Assembly: GCA_950106755.1 (NCBI GenBank)
Contig: OX467089.1
Span: 21,247,345 to 21,311,344, forward strand
DNA: 64,000 bases
Source: Climacium dendroides
Taxonomy: Eukaryota > Streptophyta > Bryopsida > Hypnales > Climaciaceae
Direction of reading: 5' to 3'
Shown: positions 1 to 10,690 of the stretch, piece by piece
Layout: each line of letters opens with the position of its first letter
Position numbering within the stretch: position 1 is the stretch's first letter
Notes under the pieces: generated by a model
Databases searched by the model: none
The model's input: the letters and a program-made list of their open reading frames with translations, nothing else
What the model was told of the DNA's origin: nothing
Program-made: the position numbers and the translations under genes

Positions 1-1185
1 TTTGATTCTAGATTATTAATCTTTGGTACTTCCCATTACTGAAACCTTTAATCCACAAAGTGTAACAAATTAACTAAATTGAAGTTTAAATATAAAATGA
101 TTTTTGAATTTTCTTAAAAAACAAGGGATCTAAATATTATCAAGTTAGCCATCTCCAATAAAAATTTCAAATTCATCAAATCCATGCTTCAAAAGCTATA
201 GTGGATGACAAAAAAATCACTCTCATTGTGACACAAAATAGTACCGGTCTTTTTTGCAATCACCCACTACCTCATGTCGATTTTAAAACTAATTATAAGG
301 ACAATTCTTAATGCCCATGACTCCTAACTTATTGAAGTGATTGCCACTTCTATGGCTCAAAATTCTATGGCTCAAAAGGATATTTCTCATAACAACATTC
401 TACATTCACTTACCTACCCAATACATTCTTTGCCACTTGAACAACTCAACATGCATTGTTTCAATAAATAAGCTTTACTTTCAAGTTTCTTGGCATAAAA
501 ACATTATAACAAAATCCAAAATGTCTTTACAATTAATATCACAAATGTAAAACAAAAAGTATTCAAAGACCTCATATGGACATACTAACATAATTATACA
601 AATTAAACACTATTCACAACCACCAAAGTATATAAATTGGAACTTGAACAAATCCATGACCATTGGCAAATGTTGAAAAAATCATGGTATCAAAAATAAA
701 TTGCTAATGTTTACAATCCAATGTCTCAAAAGCCAAAACTAGCCAAAACTAATAAGCTCAAGCTACAGATTTTGACAAAAAATGCAAAAACAAGAACCTT
801 TAGAGTAAAAATAATTGATTCTATGGGGAATTTCATTAAAATGGCGATTATTCTGTGACTTTGGCATTTTCATAGTTCAGACCAGGCGATCTAAACTCTA
901 CTAGTGTCGTAGATTTTTGAAATCTATACCATTATTAGATATCTGAAATCTAAGAAACATGTAGATTTTTTAAACCGATTGGTTTGAAATCTACATCTTT
1001 CCTAGATTTAATACATCTAATAGTGGTATAGAGTTCACAAATCTAGGACACTAATAGATTTCAGATTGCCCAGTTTGAATTGTGGGAACGGCACATTGTG
1101 AAAATGGCACATGGAATATCGCCATTTTAATGAAATTCCCCATTCTTGATTTGTACTCTAGGATACAACGTTCTAATATTCTCCA
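1..1185. repeat. Segmental duplicate, copy 1 (of 5200-6039)
   Basis: Apart from a transposon insertion at 823-1143, this stretch aligns base by base with 5200-6039, with scattered substitutions and small indels. The last 40 or so bases (1147-1185), read on the minus strand, match the final codons of the TIR-NBS-LRR gene (LENIRTLYPRVQI), so the duplicated block included the 3' end of that gene plus its downstream flank. Homology stops abruptly at about 1185. The left edge lies outside the window. Confidence 0.85.
823..1143. mobile_element. 321-bp foldback MITE with TCT target duplication
   Basis: The ends are perfect inverted repeats beginning ATGGGGAATTTCATTAAAAT, and the inverted symmetry continues imperfectly to the centre (around CCGATTGG near 983), so the whole element can fold into one long hairpin. 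It is flanked by TCT at 820-822 and 1144-1146. The duplicate copy at 5200-6039 shows the empty site (GATTCT followed directly by CGATTTGTAC), which proves insertion after the duplication and fixes both ends. It has no coding capacity. The 3-bp duplication would fit CACTA or PIF/Harbinger mobilisation, but the termini match neither consensus, so the superfamily is left open. Confidence 0.92.
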
Positions 1186-1258
1186 GGTTGGTCTTTTTTG
1201 AGTATCAAGTTTTCAGCGGTAACGATTAGCCGGAACTAGTAGTCGTACTCTCTTTGCC

Positions 1259-2185
1259 ATGAAGGGCTTCATTCCTTTGGAATGCCTTAACTTTATTAAT
1301 AGTCATGGTTGGCTGGCGCACTGCTTCAATCCGTAAAAAGGGAGAAAATCCGGAGGTATGTTACAATTGTTACGTAGCCTTCTGAGGTTGACCTTGCTGT
1401 TTCATTGTAAGCTCCATATGACGTTCACATTGATGTGACTGTTGATTTCTAACAGCCTCTAAACCAAGGGATTGACTCGAAGTATCCACATATTGTTCGT
1501 GACGAAGATGCTAGCGAACCCGTTCCTGCTCCAACTGGTATAAAAGGTGAGCACTTCGAGCCTACTAATGCCATAACTTGGTGATACATTTGTCATAACT
1601 TTTCATTTCTAGAGTGAGCTATGGAATGGTCAGATTGGGTAAGGCCTGAAGAATGTTCAGTGTTAGGGAAGTGATTACATTCATGACTTCGACGATCCTT
1701 ACTGCAATACTCTTGCCTACATTCGGACCTTTCCATGGAAGGACCCTAGAACCTGAGTTTATTGTCTTTTTTTTTGCATGACCTTACAACGAGTCATTTT
1801 CCAACTTGTGTATTGACAGATGTAATGGTAGCTGGCCTTCAACAAGTTTCGTGGCGGAGAGTTGATGTTAATTTCTCGAATGCTAAGCCTTATTTATCGG
1901 CTCACGATTTAATTCAGGTATTGAACTCACCGTAAATCTTAGATCGGTGACAGAACGCATTGCGACTGCAATCCGGTATCATAAGCAAGTATGTTTGGAC
2001 TCATGCCTAGCAGAAGTGGATGTGTACGTAGCGGTTCATGAGATTCGGATCTGATGTCGGGTTGGTTTTTGCAGGTGAGGCTTTACCCCTCACACGAAGA
2101 CGGAAAAGATGTCATTGACCACATTATTGACAAGCATTTTTGTGTTCAACAAGGCAGCTGGAAATGGACCAATCCCGTCATGTAA
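1259..2185 (+). pseudogene. Decayed multi-exon host gene, family not identified
   Basis: Several exon-like blocks with plausible splice sites lie in order on the plus strand. A block from ATG 1259 reads MKGFIPLECLNFINSHG and ends in a stop near the donor GTATGT. 1456-1546 (PLNQGIDSKYPHIVRDEDAS onward) has acceptor TTTCTAACAG and donor GTGAGC. A block after the acceptor near 1614 contains EWSDWVRPEECSVLGK and, in another frame, YIHDFDDPYCNTLAYIRTFP. 1820-1917 (VMVAGLQQVSWRRVDVNFSN) runs, after a frameshift, into ELTVNLRSVTERIATAIR. 2075-2185 (VRLYPSHEDGKDVIDH onward) ends with TAA. Base composition is higher in GC than the flanks. Internal stops and frameshifts mark it as a pseudogene. I do not recognise the protein. 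It begins just after the breakpoint of the segmental duplication. Confidence 0.55.
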
Positions 2186-2824
2186 GAATTCTATTGCTAT
2201 TCACTCATTTTAGAGTTTTCACTACGTATTAGCATCATGCGGATGTGTCCAATTAGTTTCAGCACATCAGTAAATCAGTAAGTGAGCCACTGACAGAGGA
2301 CATCTGAATAATCAACAAATCAAGTTGGCAGTGTGCCAATTGAAGAGGAGAGAAAAGAAATGGTATGCTAATTTACTCACGAGTAAGGGCAAGTTAATTG
2401 TAAATATATTCATACGCAAGGTAGTTAGCAGATGGAACAAATGTTTTTTTTTTCTTCTCTTTCTACACTGAAACCACCCTATGCTGTGGGTCATGGGATG
2501 GAAATAGATAAAAAAAGGTGTTCGATTGAATGAAAATCTGGTCTATTATATGATTCTGTTCTCAAATTGCGGTGGTGCACCCAAAGCATATCCCCAGAGC
2601 GACGGGTCTATGGCCGTGCTGGAAATGGATGACATGAATTAGTGACTGGACTGCGTATTGGGTCAACGTTTAATATTTGATAAATGCTAAGAAATTGCTT
2701 CGAGAAGGTGACCGAGCTCGTTTTGGCCGACTGGTATACCAGTCCCTCTAGTGTATAAGGTAACTCCACCTACAATCAACCTCAAATCAACAGAATAAGC
2801 ATTATTATATTGAAAAAGTTTTTG
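2186..2824. other. Intergenic, nothing recognised
   Basis: Only short frames on both strands and no repeat structure that I could match elsewhere in the window. Confidence 0.5.
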
Positions 2825-3075
2825 TGGGGTCTTGTTGGTAGTCAAAAGGTGATTTTAGTTTCTCTTAGAATGCATTTTTTGAACACTAGATGAATAAAAT
2901 TATGAATATTCAAAGTGTTGAAAATAGGTGTCTCTGAAACTAATGCTAGATTCTCATGAATAGTGTGAGTAGGCATTAGATTCTCATGAATAGTGTGAGT
3001 ACATTTCAAACAAGAATTTGTAGGGGTTGGTTTTAGAAAGGGGTGAAAATTAGGTGTAGTTACCTTAGGGACTGT
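2825..3075. repeat. Dispersed repeat family D1, copy 1
   Basis: About 250 bp that align with 15,900-16,130 and 19,505-19,730 in the same orientation: a shared run through TCTTAGAATGCATTTTTTG, then a tract around GTGTTGAAAATAGGTG, and an end around TTAGGTGTAGTTACCTTAGG. This copy contains a private 30-bp direct repeat (units starting 2947 and 2977, TAGATTCTCATGAATAGTGT). No terminal inverted repeats or target duplications were identified, so the class is unknown. Confidence 0.75.
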
Positions 3076-3089
3076 TCCCACTTGGTGTT

Positions 3090-3837
3090 TGTTAGGAAGC
3101 CCAATGTAATTTTAAGATTATTTTGAAATTAGTATAAGCTTCAGTTTGTATCAAGCTAGGCTATAAACTTGATGTTTGTGTGATTATGTAGTACACTTAA
3201 GAGTGCATGTTTCCATTCAAGGGGTCTTATCATAACTTCAATATGCAACAATTAATTGAACTACTTGACAACTCATGCATTGTTTTTTCTTTAATGTGTT
3301 GTCCACCCTAAATAGTTATTAAGAGTACTTGGAGAACTTTGAAATTTATTTTTCTTCATAATTGAGAAGCTTCACTTCATGATTACATTACAAGTGGTGG
3401 GTCTCCAATTGTTTTTCATTGATTGGTTGTAAAATTGTTGTTAGTAGCATGCCACCTTGGCTATGACTTAGGTTTGGCATTTGTCTACATAGATAGGTGG
3501 GAATGTGTTTCTTCTTATTGCCCTTTTACAACTCTAATATTGCCCTTTAAGACCAAGTGGAAATGGATCCTTATAAGAATTTTGTGTAGAATTGGGATGT
3601 ACTTCTAACTTTGATATATAATAAATGTAGAATTGTAAGTTTTTATTATCCTATAATAAACATTAGTAGTGTCATATTGTCATTGGAACATGTACATACA
3701 ATTATTGTGTAGCACATTAATTTCTCACCCACTTTAACTAGAGTACACCCAATAGCGAATGTTGTGTTTAGTCCAATTCTTTAAGAGTAGAGACCCAATT
3801 AGCATTCACAAAACTAGATAAAATTTGCTCCATTGTT
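3090..3837. other. AT-rich intergenic, nothing recognised
   Basis: No credible gene, RNA or repeat boundary could be read in this stretch. Confidence 0.45.
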
Positions 3838-4890
3838 GTATAACATTTTTAGTAGTCTAGTGTATATTGGAGAAAATGCTTGAAAAATTAGATTGTAGCC
3901 AAGATTGCAATAATCAATAGAATTTGATAGTCAATTTGCAACTTCCTCCATATTAGAATTAACATCTATTTAGTTAGTTTTGTTTTATAGTACTCCAAAT
4001 TATTTCTTACAACTTGCAAAATCCTTTCTTTTGGATTTTTTTTAATATTACTCACTTTTAAGGTAGCCAAAGTTGATGCTTGTTTGTCTTGAAGAATTGA
4101 AGGTAGCATATTGCACTAAATTCCATAAACTAGTTCTAAAATCCTTGGACCCAATTTTTTCATTTATACAAAACCATCTTATGGAGACTCATGTATTGAT
4201 AGTTCTTTGATACTTTTCTTTTTCTTCATGACCAAAAGCAGCCAAGGTAGAAGCACTAGTAGTCAATCATTTAAGTGATTTTGGAGCAAATGGTAAGGAA
4301 TTAAAGGTTGTAGAAATTTTTCCCATGTAGGGAAATAGGAAATACAAGGATAGTAGAATTTTATTCCAAAATTTGAAATTACTATAAACCTTGGGAATCA
4401 AAAAGTGTACTTGTCCAATAGCCAATGTCTAGAATCTTGCAATTTTGATCATTCAAGAACTACTTTCCCACTCACTACTTCCTATTTTTTTTGCTCACTA
4501 GTTTTGGAACATGTATTATAACCTTATTAATCCCAACCTTGGAAGGGACAAAAAACACACATTCCAAGCTTGTTTTCTAGCCTAAGGTTGGAAATAGTAC
4601 ACTCTATAGGTTGGGTATTGGGTGTAGTTGATAACTAGTGCTTCTACCTTATTGCTCTTCAATTCAAATATGTATTTTTCTATATATGGTAGAACCATCC
4701 ATTCTTGACCAATTATCCATATCCAACCTATAGGGTGCAACTATTTCCAACAAAGGTTGGAACAAATTTTCAACCAAAGCTTGTAATGTGTTTTTTTCCA
4801 CCATTCGAAGGTTGGAACTAATAAGATCATGACACATGTCTTGAAGTAGTGAGCAAAGAAGGAATTGTTGAATGATCAAAATTGATAGAC
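3838..4890. mobile_element. Dispersed foldback-containing repeat F1, copy 1
   Basis: About 970 bp (3838-4806) match 21,018-21,968 in inverted orientation and remain clearly alignable despite divergence. Inside it, about 4430-4620 is the inverted complement of about 4700-4890 (for example AATTTTGATCATTCAA against its complement near 4867-4885, and CCTATAGGTTGG-type blocks on both arms), so this end can fold back. No protein-coding frame is credible. It is probably a non-autonomous element or the degraded edge of a larger one; no target duplication was seen. Confidence 0.7.
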
Positions 4891-5199
4891 TCTATACATA
4901 AGTAGGAGAACTAGAAAAGTCTCATAAACTAACAAAGTCTCAAGAAAATAGGTACTTTTGCATTTTATTTTGTAAATAATAAGAAAAATAATTTTAAAAA
5001 AATTAAAAATTGACAATTTGAGATAACTTGATGATAAAAAGATTTCACCAAAAGAATAATCTTAAAATTATATTCAATGTTTAGAAATGTGAGCATAAAG
5101 GAACCTTGTTAGTACACATGTAGAGGACATAAAATGAAATATTTCAAATTCCCTTTTATAAAAACATAACTTCCCAATATGAAAATAGACCATAGAAAT

Positions 5200-6039
5200 T
5201 TTAGCTCTAAATCATTAATTTTGGGTACTCCCCAATACTAAAACCTCCTAAATCACAAAGTGTAATAAATTAGCTAAATTAAAGTCTAAATACAAAATGA
5301 TTTTTGGATTTAAAAAAAATAAAAGATCTCAAAATTATCAAGTTAGCCATCTCCAGTAGAAATTTCAAGTTCATCAAATTCATGCTTCAAAAGTTATAGC
5401 GGATGACAAGAAAAGTCATTCTCATTGTGATGCAAAATAGTATTGGTGTTTCTTGCAATCACCTACCACCTCATGTCTATTTCAAAATTAATTATAAGGA
5501 CAGTTCTTGAAGCCCATGACTCCTAACTTATTGAAGTGATTTTCACTTCTATGGTTCAAAAGGATATTTCTCATAACAACATTCTACATTCACTTAACTA
5601 CCCAATACATTCTTTGCCACTTGAACAATTCAACATGCATTGTTTCAATAAGCTTTACTTTCAAGTTTCTTGGTATAAAAACATCATAACAAAATCCAAA
5701 ATGTCTTTACAGTTAATATCACAAATGTAAAACAAAAAATTTCAAAGACCTCATGTGGACATACTAACATAATTATACAAATTAAACACTATTCACCACC
5801 ACTAAAGTATATAAACTAGAACTTGAACAAATCCATGACCATTGGCAAATGGTGAAAAAATCATAGTTACAAAAATAAATTGCTAATGTTCACAATCCAA
5901 TGCCTCAAAAGCCAAAACTAGCCAAAACTAATAAGCTCAAACTTCAGATTTTGACAAAAAATGCAATTGCAAGAATCTATAGAGCTAAATTATTGATTCT
6001 CGATTTGTACTCTAGGACACAATGTTCTAATATTCTCCA
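5200..6039. repeat. Segmental duplicate, copy 2
   Basis: Partner of the block at 1-1185. This copy is continuous with the 3' end of the TIR-NBS-LRR gene, lacks the MITE, and is therefore likely the ancestral location. The direct orientation and separation of about 5 kb indicate a local tandem-type duplication. Confidence 0.85.
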
Positions 6040-7779
6040 TCTCATGTATACTCAACTTCACTCTAGAGCTCAAAAGGCTCACAGATGTGAGATGCTTGCA
6101 ATCACTTAGGGTTGGGATGGTTGTTAAATTCTCACAAGCAATGATTTTAAAATATTTCAACCTAGTCAATGGCACATTACTCGTCAACCTCGTTAAACTT
6201 GGTCATTGTTGAATATGAAGCCAATTTAACTGGGGAAAGTTGCTCAAATCGGGTAACTCCATAATTGCCAGATCAAAGAGAAGTAAATCTCGAAGGTTGG
6301 GAAAAGTGCCACCACTTTGTACATGCACTCCAATTGCTTCTGATGATACTGCCCTTGTTCTGCTTAAACCTTCCCACATTTGAAGATTCTTGCAAGAATG
6401 AATGTAAAGAGTCTCCAACTGCGTGGCCTTTTGCATGTCAGAAATCTCTCCAAAAACAAGCACCCATGTATATTAACCGCGTGCAATCCAATCAAGTTGC
6501 TTAAACATGCCACATCCTTAAACTTGCAATCCCACATATCAATTCTACACAATCTTGATAACTTGGAGACACCATCCAAGATGTCCACACCTTTGCAATC
6601 AGAAATAAGAAGATGCTCCAAATTCACCAAGCTATTGACACATGATGATCCTTGAGGACTCCATCCTTCAACACTCATAGACTCCAATTTGGTCAATTTG
6701 TGTAAGTCATTGAATTCTCCCATCCCATTGATGGAGATTGTGCAATGTTGTAAATTGATCAAAACACTAAGTCCCATCACCACCTTCATCAATAAGCACA
6801 TTCCTAAATCAAGAACTTGCAAGTTTGTGAGTTTGCTCAAGTTTGGCAACTCAACAAGATTTGTGCATCTACTTGCTCGGAGCTCCAAAAGAGTAGCCAA
6901 TTCATCTACACCCAACAATGCTTGGATTAAACTACATTTTGATACGTCCAATTTCTTGAGATTTTTCAAACCTTGTAAATTGGGCAATTCTTTTAGATTT
7001 TGACATCCAAATATACAAAGTTCTTCCAAGGCAACTAAGTCACCTACCCCATTACACCTTTGCAATGATTCACAATTTTGTAGACAAAGACGATATAAGC
7101 TCGTCATTGTCGAAGTGCAAGTTATCGAATTACCCTCATAAAAGCCAAACAAGGCCACACATTGTAACAAACTCAAGTTGCTCAAATTTGGCAACTTCAT
7201 GATGGTACCATTATATTTTTCTAAATTCAAGATTTGAAGGTTCGTTAAACCTCCAATATCTTCAATAAATTCCATATTGATTGGTAATGTGCCAAGCCAA
7301 TCGAGTAAACATAGGTGCCTCAACAATCCCAATCCATATACATTGTAATTAGAATGTGTCCTTACTCGTAGACTTTTCAAATTGTATGCACCACTCAAGT
7401 CCAATGCAATGCCTTCTACAATCACATCCACTAGGTCCAATGCCATAAGGCTTGAGCAACGACTAAGATTCAAAGTCACATTGCAAATCGGTATAATTTT
7501 CCCTAGCATTGATATTCTTTCCGCCCTCTTCCATACACCGCTGCAAAGGCTAGGCTCTACAATATTTGGATCATTGGAACCACTCCACCGCTCATAGATC
7601 CAACGTCGAGATTTCAACTTTCCAATCTTTGTTTCCATGACACAAAACTCTCGCCAAAGATCATGAATGCCAAGACCCATGTGCTTTTCTCCTAAATTCT
7701 CAATGAGGGATTTCCGTTTCAAACCATTCAACTGCACCCCAAACATGTAACATTTGCTGGCATCAACTTCAACAACCTC
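5990..7779 (-). pseudogene. LRR exon of the TIR-NBS-LRR gene with frameshift and stop
   Basis: Begins EVVEVDASKCY after acceptor TTGACTAG, includes the post-NB segment MGLGIHDLWREF, then repeated leucine-rich units of the LPNLSKLTNLQVLDLGMC type at a spacing of about 20-25 residues. The main frame is open to about 6460. A one-base shift is then needed to reach FGEISDMQKATQLETLYIHS; a TGA at 6203-6205 interrupts that frame, and the same frame continues through VPLTRLKYFKIIACENLTT to VQIENQ and the stop at 5990. That the sequence beyond each lesion still looks like LRR shows both are recent. Confidence 0.85.
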
Positions 7780-7909
7780 CTAGTCAATGTATTACCTTCA
7801 AAAAATCAACAATCTACATAATTCTCAAAGAACAAACCTTATAAAATCAAAATGACATTAAGATGCATTGAAAAATATAATAACTTCAAACAAAACCCAA
7901 GTTCCATAC

Positions 7910-8524
7910 CCGAGATTTGATACTTTTCCCATGTATCATGCTCAACCACCAATAGATGTCATATGTGAATGGATAAGGAGAAATTGCAAAAAGTGCAACA
8001 TCCATAAAGAGGAGCTTGTCTTCATCACCCAATACGTCAAAACTTCTTCTCAAGATGGAGAAGATGGGATGCTTGTCATGTGTTTCTCGATATTGGTTGA
8101 ACACATCAATCTCTTTCAACTTCTCAAGCCATTGGCTTGGATCACTTCCAAGTTGTGCACCCAATACTCGCAAAGCCAAAGGATGATAATGAGAGCTTCT
8201 ACCATCTCCTTTGCTAAAATAGCATCGGTCAACACATTGGTGAATGAGTAGCTCATCACTAGACTTGCCACATGCAACCTCTCGTACAAACAACGATATG
8301 GCATCATCCACTGTTAACTCTGGCATCTCCATACATTCACTCTCCTCAATGTTCAAATTTTGCAATTCTCCAAGTGAGCGAGCTGTCACTATCACGATGC
8401 TGTTCTTGGCAAATCCTACTCGCAATATCAACTTAGCTTGCTCAACTATTCCATAAGATTCGGACACATTGTCCATGGCCAATAGAATCTTTTGATTCTT
8501 GATGTCCCTCATTCTATGCTTGCA
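7910..8524 (-). CDS. Kinase-2 to RNBS-D exon of the NB-ARC domain
   Basis: Follows the P-loop exon in phase after a 219-bp intron. Visible motifs in order are kinase 2 (KILLAMDNV), RNBS-B (SIVIVTARS), the GLPL-like HPLALRVLG, and the TNL-type RNBS-D region (FDVLGDEDKLLFMDVALF). It ends SIKSR at donor GTATGG. No lesion is visible, so the nucleotide-binding core appears intact. Confidence 0.88.
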
Positions 8525-8743
8525 CTGCAATAATAAAAAATGAATCCAAAATTAATACCAAAGAACAACTCCAACAAAACACTTTCAATAATATAAAACA
8601 TGGTCAAGTTCAATACAATAGTCTATGTGTGAATATGTAAGCTAAAATGTCAATACATGGTCAGCATAAGAATTCAAATAGAGATGAAAATAAACTTTAG
8701 GAAATGAAAAGGCATTTTCTAAATGCTAGAATTTACATCATAC

Positions 8744-8998
8744 CTCATCCTTGTTGAGTCTATCTATTTGCTCAATGTTGGTGTCTATGAGTCTCCTCAA
8801 TATTTCCTTCAACATGTGCAATTCATCCCCATCTCCAAACTCAACATGACATACTCGACCATGGAACTCTTCAAAATAGTGATTGCATAAAGTCATACAT
8901 GCTGTGCTTTTTCCAATCCCTCCCACTCCATAGAGTCCCAATATCCGAACATTATAATGTTTTGATAACTTCATGCCTCCAATCTCCTCATCAATAGT
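8744..8998 (-). CDS. P-loop exon of the NB-ARC domain
   Basis: Exactly 85 codons between acceptor TTTTGACAG and donor GTATGA, phase 0 at both ends. It reads TIDEEIGGMKLSKHYNVR, then ILGLYGVGGIGKST, a canonical Walker A (GVGGIGKST) that binds ATP/ADP, then RNBS-A-like sequence. The 712-base intron between this exon and the TIR exon (8999-9711) contains no recognisable feature. Confidence 0.9.
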
Positions 8999-9711
8999 CT
9001 GTCAAAATAAATGCTTGACCTTGAGGAATTAGAATTCAAATAAGTGCTCCAACAAAGTTCACTACAAATGCTAAGTGAACAAAGATTCCTACAAATTCTT
9101 GGCAATGACAATCACCAAAGGTTGTCATGCAAAACAATCTAAGAACTTTGACTATCATTTGGTAACATTTGATGGCTACAATAAAAAAAGACGTACATGA
9201 AGTGTTTGAAGTGTTTAAAGTGACAAGTTTCACTAAAACCAATAATACTAATTATTTCATCTTTAATTGAACAATGCTTCATGCTTTGGGGCCTAATGAA
9301 GAGGGAACTCAACTATGATACATTGCAAGACTTGAAGTCTATATGCATGTCATGGAATGCTCCCCTTTCAAACAAATGACATGTATATATGAAAATCACA
9401 CATTATATCTATTGCCATTCCCAATGACAACTTGACAACCAATGTACTCCTCTTCTCCCAAAATAATTCCATGCATTGAAAACACTAGTTAAAATAAACC
9501 TCAGATTTTGTACAAAAATAATGGTACCGTGTCCTTATAGAATGTGTTACAATATTGCATGCTTGCAATATGTGTACCATAGTTGTACTGTACTATGAGA
9601 AATTGTTATCTACATGCTTGTTTTTTCAGTGCAATTCCAAATCGAGCATATAAAAAGCTTTGTTTTCAAACCACGGAATTATTTTGGGGAAGAGGAGTAC
9701 AGACTACATAC

Positions 9712-10306
9712 CTTGCAAATGCGCAATCTTCCTTGGACATGAGAATCATCACGCCTTGTTTCTGGTGGAACTTCCTTACAAACGGCATCCACAATATCTT
9801 CTCGACACTTCACTTCATCCAACCTGGAAAGAGAAATACTATTGATGTACCCAAACACTTTGAAAACCGCCTTCCAATCATCAAGGATTATTCTTCCATC
9901 TCCCTCGGCCCACTTCGCCCACAATGAAAACCAACGATCATGGTTCTCTCTCTCACGACATTGTTCGCGGGTCAAGCCCAAGAACACAGGCATAATAATC
10001 AGATCTGGGTCATGACTCTTCCTCCTCACCAGAGCAGACAACTCCAACATCGGCCACTTGGTCCTGGAAAAGAAGTCCTCCGACAAAACAACCACTGCAA
10101 CCTTGCATTGACCAATCGCTTCGAAGATTGCATTTGGAAAATGACATCCAATGGATAAACTTGTCCGAAGTACATCAAAAAATGGGTATCTATCATATCT
10201 TTCAATATCCTTGCACAATTGCTTCACAAAGCTCTTCTGCGCGCCGCTGTGGCTGAGAAAGATCTTATGCTTGGGCTCAGGTCGATTTTCAAGCCGTTTC
10301 TCATCG
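9712..10306 (-). CDS. TIR-domain exon of the TIR-NBS-LRR gene
   Basis: The exon encodes a complete TIR domain starting HKIFLSHSGAQKSF and containing KVAVVVLSEDFFSRTKWPML followed by ELSAL; the glutamate of the MLEL segment sits where plant TIR NADases carry their catalytic Glu. The exon ends VQGRLRICK at donor GTATGT. The frame is open upstream of the AG at 10307-10308 until a TGA but has no ATG, so an upstream exon is required. An alternative ATG at the exon boundary lies in another frame and is not used. Confidence 0.88.
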
Positions 10307-10424
10307 CTACACAGGAGAAAGCAAACACCAAATCAACAATGGAGTTTGTTACTTGCCAAAAGTAAGCAAAGGTGTAGTGCTTTAAACCAGCACTTTCAGC
10401 TTTGAGTCCGAAAGAGGCATTCAA

Positions 10425-10690
10425 ATTCACCAATTCAAAACAGATTGAAAGCAACAGGTCGATTTTCATACAGCAAAAGACGGAGACCGAGCCCATCCGT
10501 GCCTTGTAATTGGTCCCTAAAGCTTGTTTGTGCAGCCGCACCATAACGAATGATCGTGAGCTTACTTTCAGGATGGTTCTCACCCCTACACACCAGACAG
10601 AAAACACCAAATCCCAGACGCAGTTTGTTACTCGCCAAAAATGTGCAAAGCTCTACACAAGCAGGTCAAGAAGGCATCACTTTCGAGTCT
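10425..10690 (-). repeat. Decayed partial duplicate of the TIR exon boundary
   Basis: On the minus strand 10,640-10,570 resembles 10,365-10,300: both run through GCGAGTAACAAACT- or GCAAGTAACAAACT-like sequence, then GATTTGGTGTTT, then GTGTAG and a GTGAGAA/ATGAGAA block. Beyond it, KLTIIRYGAAAQTSFRDQL aligns loosely with the start of the TIR domain. I read it as an old tandem duplication of the exon start and its preceding intron end, now degenerate. Confidence 0.45.

Larger units (their letters stand above)
5990..10306 (-). pseudogene. TIR-NBS-LRR immune receptor, four exons seen, LRR exon damaged
   Basis: This is a nucleotide-binding leucine-rich-repeat receptor of the TIR class, which in plants senses pathogen effectors inside the cell and signals through the NADase activity of its TIR domain. 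On the minus strand the exons are 10306-9712 (TIR), 8998-8744 (P-loop), 8524-7910 (rest of the NB-ARC) and 7779-5990 (LRR). All three introns are GT-AG and joined in frame. Two lesions sit in the LRR exon: a one-base frameshift near 6455-6463 and an in-frame TGA at 6203-6205, after which LRR-like sequence continues to a final stop at 5990. The protein as encoded would lose about its last 150 residues. The first exon with the initiator ATG was not found: the TIR exon starts at an acceptor (10308-10307) in mid-codon. It could be a recent pseudogene, a short functional allele, or carry assembly errors at those two points. Confidence 0.9.

Noticed and set aside
9583..9927. 114-codon plus-strand frame opposite the TIR exon
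   Set aside because: It is the antisense shadow of the TIR-coding exon and its intron, with no family resemblance or start context.
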